From assembly GCA_963971425.1 (NCBI GenBank), contig OZ020515.1:32375856-32439855 (forward strand): a DNA stretch of 64,000 nucleotides, in the 5' to 3' direction. The DNA comes from Bryoerythrophyllum caledonicum (Eukaryota; Streptophyta; Bryopsida; Pottiales; Pottiaceae). The translations under genes and the position numbers were made by a program. Position 1 is the first letter of the stretch. The number at the start of each line of letters is the position of its first letter. This document shows positions 56,817-64,000 of this stretch, piece by piece. Below the pieces are notes generated by a model. It did not search any database. It worked only from the letters and a program-made list of their open reading frames with translations, and was not told the origin of the DNA.

Positions 56817-58805
56817 ATGGCAGACCCTCAAGGTGCCGGATCTATGTCTGGGACAACGGTTCCGACGTCGATCAGTTCACTGACGAGAGGATCGGGAGAT
56901 CTCCGAGAAGACGCTGGATCGTCAAGCTCACTTCGTAGACCCAACATTACACGCGAATGCTCCATCCCCGAATCCTACCATCTGGAGGGAGCACACAACT
57001 ATGCCGAATGGGCATACCGGATGAAGCACATGCTGCAGCGCGATGGACTGTTCACCTACTGCATCACGCCGCCATCGGCACACATGTCGGAGACTGAGCG
57101 CTTGGGAAGGGAGAGCGCCTTGGCAGCCATCAACAATAACGCCAAGAATGCAACACTGAGACTTCTAAAAAGGTACACTGAGCCTCACCAATGTTGGACA
57201 AAATTGAAGAATCGTTATGAAGCTCGCAATGGTCCTCGTACAATCATGTTGATAGAAAAATTCTTCAGCATGAGGAAATCAGAAAATGTGTCAATGGATT
57301 CTTTTCTTACAGAGGTCAAGGAAGTCGTAGATCTACTTGAAGAACTTGATCTTGAACTTCCCGAGCCCATTGTTGTGTACTGGACAGTTCAGAATCTACC
57401 AAGTCAATATGACATTTTTAAGAGAATGACTCTAGATGGAGAAAGATTACCAGATTATGAAAACCTTGAGTCAAAACTCATCGCAGTAGAAATGTCGTTA
57501 GGGTTAAATGGTCATGAGAGGACCAGTGAAGCATTGTTGATGCAAAGAGGAGGATTTAGATCCTCTAATTCATTTAGACCTCAAGGACAGAGCTTTGGGA
57601 ATCAAGGAGGTTCCCAACAGTACGGTGGTTATGGTCGCCGCCCCACATACACTCCTCAGTCCTATCAGTCACCACGATCGAACTTTCATCACAGTTACCA
57701 AGGGAGGCCTATGCATCAGTTCCAATCAGCACCAAGCTTGATCCAATCTGTAGGACCTTCGTTCCAAGGCTCCAACCACTCAAGAGGCAGATCATCATCC
57801 TACCAACCGAGGTTCAAAGCTCGGGGACCAGAGAAACCAAGATCGGAGGTCTGTTATTTCTGTGGCGAAGGTCACCTTGAACGCGAGTGCGAGATCAAAG
57901 CACACATTGACAGAGCAAAGGACTGGGAGCATCGACTCGTCGAAAAGCGATCCCACCGGCTGAGTGGCCACGTACATCAAGTCGACACGGAACAAGAAGG
58001 ATCGGAACCTGCTTTCGATATGCCTTATGAAGAAGAAACAGATGCATACACTGTGGTGGATGCATGCTTCAACGAATCAGAGGTAAACTCAATTAACCAG
58101 GACAGCTCTCAAGTCTCCTGGTACCTTGATTCAGGTGCTTCAAATCATATTACAGGCAATGCAGATGTATTTTCCAAACTGAAACCATCTCATGGACTTA
58201 AGGTCCGATCAGCAGGAGGCCAAGGGCATCCAGTGACTGGCGTAGGAAATGTGTCGATGAAGATGAGTTCAGGTGAAATAAAGACAGTTGAGGATGTTTT
58301 GTTTTCGCCTGGTATCGTAAAGAACCTCATGTCTGTTGGTTATATTGCTGATAAACACCTTAGCCTAGAATTTTTGACAGAGGGATGTTTCATCAGAGAT
58401 CGCAAGAATGGCAAATTAATAGCCCGTGCTTCACGAGACCAAAGAAGCGGCCTATATCGACTGGACTCTGAAACTCTTCTATCCAGGATTCCAGCTTCCG
58501 ATTATTATACGCATCCTCAAGAGAAAAACATTGTTGAGGGACAGTCTTGCATCACCGAATTAGCGCACAAGTCACACCTTTGGCATTCCAGATTGGGACA
58601 CTTCAATCAGCAAGGCATGCGGAGGATGATAGCACACAATGCAGTGACAGGATTACCACCTCTTAGAATTATTTCAGCTCCGTGCGAAACTTGTTTACAG
58701 GGGAAACAAAGCAGAAGACACATACCGAAAGTGGCACGATCTAGAACGACTGATATACTTGAACTGATTCATTCGGATGTCTGCGGGCGAGGGAGGCTTG
58801 TTCAT

Positions 58806-58837
<32 letters not shown>

Positions 58838-58862
58838 AATGAGCAGAAATTCAAGCCACTGA
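56817..58862 (+). pseudogene. Copia gag-protease-pre-integrase, truncated at the start of integrase
   Basis: 681 open codons. Gag (YHLEGAHNYAEWAYRMKHML, UBN2/retrotran-gag type, including RYEARNGPRTIMLIEKFFSM), one zinc knuckle CYFCGEGHLERECE (CX2CX3HX4C), protease WYLDSGASNHITGN (D-S-G), and the GAG-pre-integrase domain HLWHSRLGHFNQQGM with CETCLQGKQSRRH. After LIHSDVCG the reading turns into GAGAGCG repeats and stops, so the integrase core, RT and RNase H are missing. What remains is intact, without internal stops. The start ATG lies 187 bp after the primer site, as usual. Confidence 0.92.
58808..58838. repeat. Heptamer repeat GAGAGCG, about 4 copies
   Basis: GCGGAGAGCGGAGAGC-type repeat exactly at the copia break point. 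Confidence 0.9.
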
Positions 58863-59436
58863 GAGCAAAGAAAAATAAAGGATATTAAGAATATTCAAAT
58901 ATATTTCTAAAATTGAGGAAAAAATTTGTATATTTTTAGATTTTAAAAAAAAATCTAAAACTAGAATTTTCCAATGTCTCAAAATTGTGTAAATTCTTGC
59001 AGCACTTTCTTAATTTTTAAAAATAAACAATGATATATTATGATAAATTTGTACTTATTTGTATTTTATAATGATTGTTAGCTCCTTCACCATATTCAAT
59101 GATATAAAGGTATAAAAAGATTGCACACAACAACTGTAAGAATGAAGAATACAATCAAAGATGAAATTGTCTTCCTATAGTCTCCTTTTGGTACCAAGAC
59201 ATCAAATTATCACTTCTCGGTACCTGGATATCAAATCCGTCACCTCTCGGTACCAAGACATCAAACACTAGGATTACTGAAATGAATGGAATTAATTCGA
59301 CATGAATGCTTAAAAATTGAATGATTTGAATAAATCCAAATACACCAACTGCAATTCCATGTTCTCTTTGCCACTACTTTGAAGTCTTGGGCTAGAATTG
59401 TTCTGCCCTCTATATTAAGAAATAGACAAAAAAATA
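58863..59436. other. 3' flank of the MULE-like gene with a triple motif
   Basis: AT-rich. GGTACCAAGACATCAAA and variants recur three times at about 59,190-59,265. No gene. Confidence 0.6.
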
Positions 59437-62400
59437 CTAAGTCCAAGGGTGTGTCAAAATGCCATGTTCAAGCACCTCCTTCACCTCATTCCAGCTAAAG
59501 GTAGAAGCATGGATGAATTCAATGGTAGGTTTGAATCCACAAATCTTCAAGAGGATGAAATAGAGATGTTTGCAATGAGAATATTGGTTCCTCCCCCTAA
59601 ATGTCTTTGACGTCTTCTTGTACGAAGGACATGAACAGTGGGGGAATGAACTCACTGTAACGGAATAGGTTGCTATTTCGGGTGGGGTACCAAGAGAAAC
59701 AAGGGAAATGTGACACCCCAATCCAGGACCTGGGAGCATTCTGACGGACTTAATGGACGCCGTGAGGGAGTCAACGGACCCCATTGACTTTCTTTGTTTC
59801 TCGTTGCGAGCCTTGGAGGTACGCTTCACCCCCTTTCCATCCCTCTTACAAGGAACTTTGGCAGCGTCAAGGGGCACAGGGATCGAACTCAAGTCTTTTG
59901 GTGGCCGATCGTTGGAAAACAATCGACTTGGAGGAACGTGCTGCCTTTGAGGGAGTTGAAATCCAGCCGCCTCGAGATCCTCAATCTCTCCACGTGTAAG
60001 ATTAGTACCCACCACAACAGGCCATACGTCGGGGATAGGAGGCCTATCCTGATTCTTCTTATATTGAACCACCCACCTTCGCCTTGTACCCTTCACACAC
60101 CGATCAATGTCATCGTTGCAGAAGTAGAATTCAGTGGGCTCCAAGACAGTCTTCTTTGGGTGTCGATAAAAACCACTATATGTTGGTGCCGGAGTTGCTA
60201 TTCCACGTCTCACAATCCTCTCCTCGCATTTCTTCTTTGTAACCGCCCGTTGTGCCCAACAAGCCTTTGCTGAGTTCTTTGGCAACCGAGCAATGTGCCA
60301 CTCCGTCAATGCAACATGGGTCTCTTGAACTGCTGTGACACGGCGTAGTCCAACCCTTTGAATTAGAGACAACAATGGTGTCACTTGTGCTTGTTGTGTC
60401 GGAGACAGATCATCATCAGAGATGCCTAGGTCAACACGGACGTCGTTATCTTCATCGATGATGGGAAGAGGGTTTAGGATAGTCCCCACGCCTTTGGAAG
60501 TATAGCGGGGATAAGAGAAGTTGACCTTATCCGGTCGATGAGATTCCTCCTCGGCACCAAATGGCACGTTTGCTTTGCGCTTGCGTGAACCAAAAACCTC
60601 TTCGCCGGCCTTGTTTGTTGTGCGGATACAGAATTCTACCGCCCCTGGCATACCTAGCATAGACTCCTTGAGCACACTAGGATCGCCAGTCCTTTGAGCT
60701 CTTCTCTCAGCTACCCGGAGCTTTAGCTCTTCCTTGCTAGGCCCCGTTCCACCTACATCACCCTTGAGGAATTGATAATAGTTCACAACCTGCAGGAATG
60801 CACGCACGTAGTCGTCGACGGTTGCGACGTATAAGTCGGGACTTCTATTCCCCGAGGCTTGCTTCCATTTGTTGTGAATGGTCTCGGCTAGATTGCATGA
60901 AGGCACTTCGGCCAATTCATCGGCGGTCATGTTCTGCAAAAGAACAACAACAATGTGAGAAATCAAGAATTAAAAAGCCACGTGACCAGTCAGAAAAATC
61001 CATGTCTGTAACAATACATGAAAAGCTAAACCTCATGGACCTAGGGTATCAATCACATCATATAGGGACGCAAGACAACATACAAATCCAAAAGATGAGC
61101 AGTACCGTAGTCATAAATCCACCCCATTGACGGTAACGAAAGTGCCAGAATCCAAGCCAACTAGTGATTTTTTCGAAACCCTTTTCCGAAACAGCTCCCG
61201 ATATCCTATACCATGCTTGAAGCGCGTCGTATAGTCTATCGGCATCCTCCATGGTGGTTGCCTTCCTGTATTGGTTACACAGGCTCTTATGTTGCTCTTG
61301 AAATCCTTCGGCAATGCACTTCTCTGTATACTTGATCATACTTTGTGCCCAATGAAAAAGACATGTTCGCTCCTTGTCGACCATGGCTTCTCCGCCTCCA
61401 TATACAGCTCTCACCGCATTCCAGTTTGCCTGAGCACTGTCCGCCATAAATCCTTTGAAGGTCGGACTTGCCACACCATGTCGTCCCATCACATCATTTA
61501 GGTTTTCCCAGAATAGTATTTGCGCGTCTTTATCCTCTGACATCATGTCGCAGCATGCAATGGTCATCACCCTGCAATATGTTGTGTCATAAACATGACA
61601 ACCCATGGTTGTCCAATCCATTAGGCGTTTGACGTGGTCGAACATCAACCATGCATTCTCCAGATCATTGCCCGGCTGCATCCGCTTTACAAGGTCAACG
61701 CCCGAGCCTGGTCCAACTTCGGACATCTTGAAGACAAAGACTTTGGCTTCTCCTCCTACAGCCGCTTCTGAACCTTGACTCGGGAATTTGTTATTTTGTA
61801 CAAACGCCCAGTTACTCATTGACCTAAGTTTAAGGATAGCGTCCATGACACCGTACCTCTTAAGGTACCGAAACGTCACCACCTTGTTTCGAATGCTAGG
61901 GGATCCCATGTCTTTGCATTTATCTAGCATTGGGGCTAACTCATCGACACTGAGGATCTTCCGTGGTTCACCCTCTTCACTCAACAGGAACTCTCCAAGG
62001 AGCTCTTTGCTAGCTTCTAACACAATGGCACTCTTAGTCGCTCGTGGAGTTCTCTCTACTTGCTCACTTATTAGACTATTGATCTTATCTTTCACCTCAC
62101 GATAGGCACCAGTCTTAACAGGATGCATATGTCTACCAAGGTGGATACAAGCGCGAGTGCAGTGGCGCTTACCACTGACATAATACACTACAGCATCACA
62201 CGTGGCAATACACATTGGTGGCTCTCCACAGATCTTGCAAAGTAGCGTGTTTTTGGGAGCTTTTTGACCTACCTCAAATGTCATCGATGTCATTCCATCA
62301 AACTCCCGCTCGTTCACTTCCGAAATACGATTATCTCGTTGAACGAACGCACAGTCGATGTTCTTGCAACGCAGGTGCCCAACGCATTTAGATGTACGAA

Positions 62401-63247
62401 AGTGGAGGCCATCGTCATTCATGATGTTTGTCGTGATTGTCTTAGTCCAGAGGTGACCATCGTACCGCTTGTCCATGCCATGCATGTTACGAGCCTGTGT
62501 AGATGACGCTGATGGTGGAGCGGGTGGAAGTTCGAATATCACATTGCCATTGAAATCGGCGGGAAGACAGTTGACCTGCTCGTGTGGTATGATGTCAAAG
62601 TCCAATTTCTTCAATGGATTCTTGCCGCCAACACGAGAAGACAACCGCTTCAGACCTGCAATAACACTGACGATACCAAATACCTTGTCCTGTTTCGGAG
62701 AGCAAGACATGGGGGGACAGGATATCGGTGGAGTAGATGTAAAAGAAGTGGCTCTAGGACGACACGACTTAGGAACACTTAGCTTTGGAGGGCAAGTCTT
62801 AGGAGGGGTGTCCTCATTGTCAGATGAGAGTACGATGACAGGCTCAATGTCTGGTTCGATCTTAGCATTGACAAGAGCAGGAAGCAGTGTCTGCATACTA
62901 CATGTTGTGGACTGACGAGAAGTAAGGTCGATAGAGGACGCACTTAACTGTGAATCTAGGCGACCATAGACCCTATATTGGCCTTTTCCAAGTTTCCACT
63001 CATTGTCAAAACTCTCATTCACTATCGTTTGTCGAGGTGTGGTATACAACAGATTCAAACAGTCGTCATCATAGACTTCCTCCTCGACACAAATACTCTG
63101 CTGTTGGAAAGAAAATCGAACACTTAACGCCGCACTGGTAACTGTTGCAAATCCCTCATCACTCAAAGGATACGCAACAGGATCGCCAATGCCATTAGCA
63201 CGGAGCATAACCATGGCGGGAAAAGTAGACGGAGAGGAGGAAGTCAT
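59437..63247 (-). CDS. MULE-like transposase with SWIM finger, two exons, apparently intact
   Basis: Exon 1 is 63,247-61,106 (714 codons), the intron 61,105-60,934 (GT..AG, 172 nt) and exon 2 60,933-59,437, stop TAG; about 1,212 residues without an internal stop. Order: a Cys-rich N-terminal part (CVGHLRCKNIDCAFVQ, LLCKICGEPPMCIATC), a DDE core with HVYDTTYCRVMTIACCDM (first Asp), FKGFMADSAQANWNAVR (second Asp) and ERTCLFHWAQSMIKYTEKC, then LGFWHFRYRQWGGFMTT at the splice. Exon 2 ends with a SWIM-type finger (CSCPSYKKTSKTFRG..CKHLYFILL). SWIM fingers follow the catalytic core in MULE transposases. It is the best candidate for an active gene in the window. The ends of the element are not certain. 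Confidence 0.82.
60934..61105 (-). other. Intron of the MULE-like transposase
   Basis: Donor ACG/GTACTG and acceptor TTTTGCAG/AACATG. Joining keeps the frame and continues the protein with NMTADELAEVPSCNLAETIH. Both exons are otherwise open. Confidence 0.85.
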
Positions 63248-63496
63248 GAGAATATCGAGACAGGTAAGTGAGATTAAACTCTAGAAGGGTATTGGAATAT
63301 GGAGATGGAAGGTCAGTATATGTATTACATCAAGATACTATAAGAGAGAAGGAGCCATTGGATATTTAAAGGGTGATCGTTGAAAAACAGCGTTTGCGAG
63401 GGCTAAAAGAAGGGATCTAAAATCAAGTTTGGAATGTAACCATGAATATAATTCAAAACAATCATAAATGGATGTTCTTTCAATGGATGCCTAGGG

Positions 63497-63965
63497 AGGT
63501 GTAAAGTAGTAGTCAGCATTTAAGAAATAGACAGTCCTTGCTCGGATGGATGTTCATAATTGGAAAGTCTTGCTATTAAGGAGGGAGGAAAGCGGCGCAA
63601 ATCTCCACTCCTTGTAGGATTCTCAACAGTCACCTAATTTTAAAGATAGACAATTCGTCAGTAGGAAGGTTAGTGAACAGATCTTTTGGACATAAGTAGA
63701 ATGCTGATGAAGAAGGTGCAAAGCAGCCTTCCGCATTCAAGAATTAGACAGTCCTTGCTTGGACAGATTTTTATATTTGGAAAGTATCGGTTGAAATGAG
63801 GTAGGGAAGCGGCGCAAGTCTCTACTTAGTTAAGAAAATAATACTACCAAGAATTATAAATTCATATAAAATCCTTGTACGATTCTCAACAGCAAGCTAA
63901 TTGTAAAGATAGAACAAATCGTCAGTGGAAAGGTCAGTGGACAGATCTTTTGGACTTAAAATAGA
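63497..63965. repeat. Direct duplication upstream of the MULE-like gene, about 220-bp units
   Basis: Two units share TAGACAGTCCTTGCT, GGGAAGCGGCGCAA, GATTCTCAACAG, AATCGTCAGT and GTGGACAGATCTTTTGGAC-type phrases. Unit two carries an extra AT-rich segment of about 45 bp. It may be a subterminal repeat of the transposon or a duplicated promoter. Confidence 0.7.
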
Positions 63966-64000
63966 TGCGTGCACAGGCAGATGGAGGGTGTTATAGGGAA

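Overview
The window looks like repeat-rich nuclear DNA of a streptophyte, probably a charophyte alga or another non-seed plant. Evidence: Ty3/gypsy and Ty1/copia elements, a copia primer-binding site matching initiator tRNA-Met (TGGTATCAGAGC), spliced Mutator-like transposase genes with GT..AG introns, CACTA- and hAT-type miniature elements, and CCCTAAA telomere-like motifs. I see no operons, ribosome-binding sites, tRNA or rRNA genes, and no clearly intact housekeeping gene. The species is inference only.

Layout. 1-8,795 (minus) and 12,781-about 24,090 (plus) are two related, head-to-head copies of an unusual Ty3/gypsy element. Its order is gag (two zinc knuckles), aspartic protease, a C5-cytosine DNA methyltransferase (DNMT), reverse transcriptase, RNase H, integrase and a C-terminal PHD finger; the left copy leaves the window inside RNase H. 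Both copies carry stops and frameshifts. The left methyltransferase frame is open through all its motifs, while the right one is broken in motif I. Each copy is interrupted by a similar composite insertion: periodic AT-rich repeats followed by a tRNA-like, SINE-like block. Between the copies lie about 4 kb of weak coding signal, ending in a 231-codon ORF of unknown function.

24.1-25.75 kb (minus) holds a degraded gene of unknown function with a 358-bp CACTA-type miniature element in its coding sequence. 25.7-33.8 kb is mostly AT-rich tandem arrays (units of 7, about 42, about 43, about 93, about 100 and about 112 bp) with a short telomere-like stretch. 32.4-41.2 kb is organised around a recurrent motif (GGATAGGGTATTGACA or its reverse complement), often paired as about 50-bp hairpins. 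It encloses a four-exon SWIM-type Mutator-like transposase (plus) and a degraded acidic, zinc-finger-like gene (minus), so it may be one large DNA transposon. 41.3-56.1 kb is sparse: a short ORF, a 185-bp tandem array, two miniature elements and a pseudogene with an LRAT-like pattern. 56.4-58.8 kb is a copia element cut off at the start of integrase. 59.4-63.2 kb (minus) is an apparently intact two-exon Mutator-like transposase, with a direct duplication upstream of it.

How the parts may work together: the gypsy element pairs a DNA-methylation writer (DNMT) with a chromatin reader (PHD) on the integrase, which suggests an element that marks DNA and chooses its own chromatin. Its own inactivating changes are mostly C-to-T or G-to-A, the type expected of methylated cytosine. 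Retrotransposon-borne DNMTs have been described in charophytes and dinoflagellates; the combination with a PHD-tailed integrase is what I would look at first.
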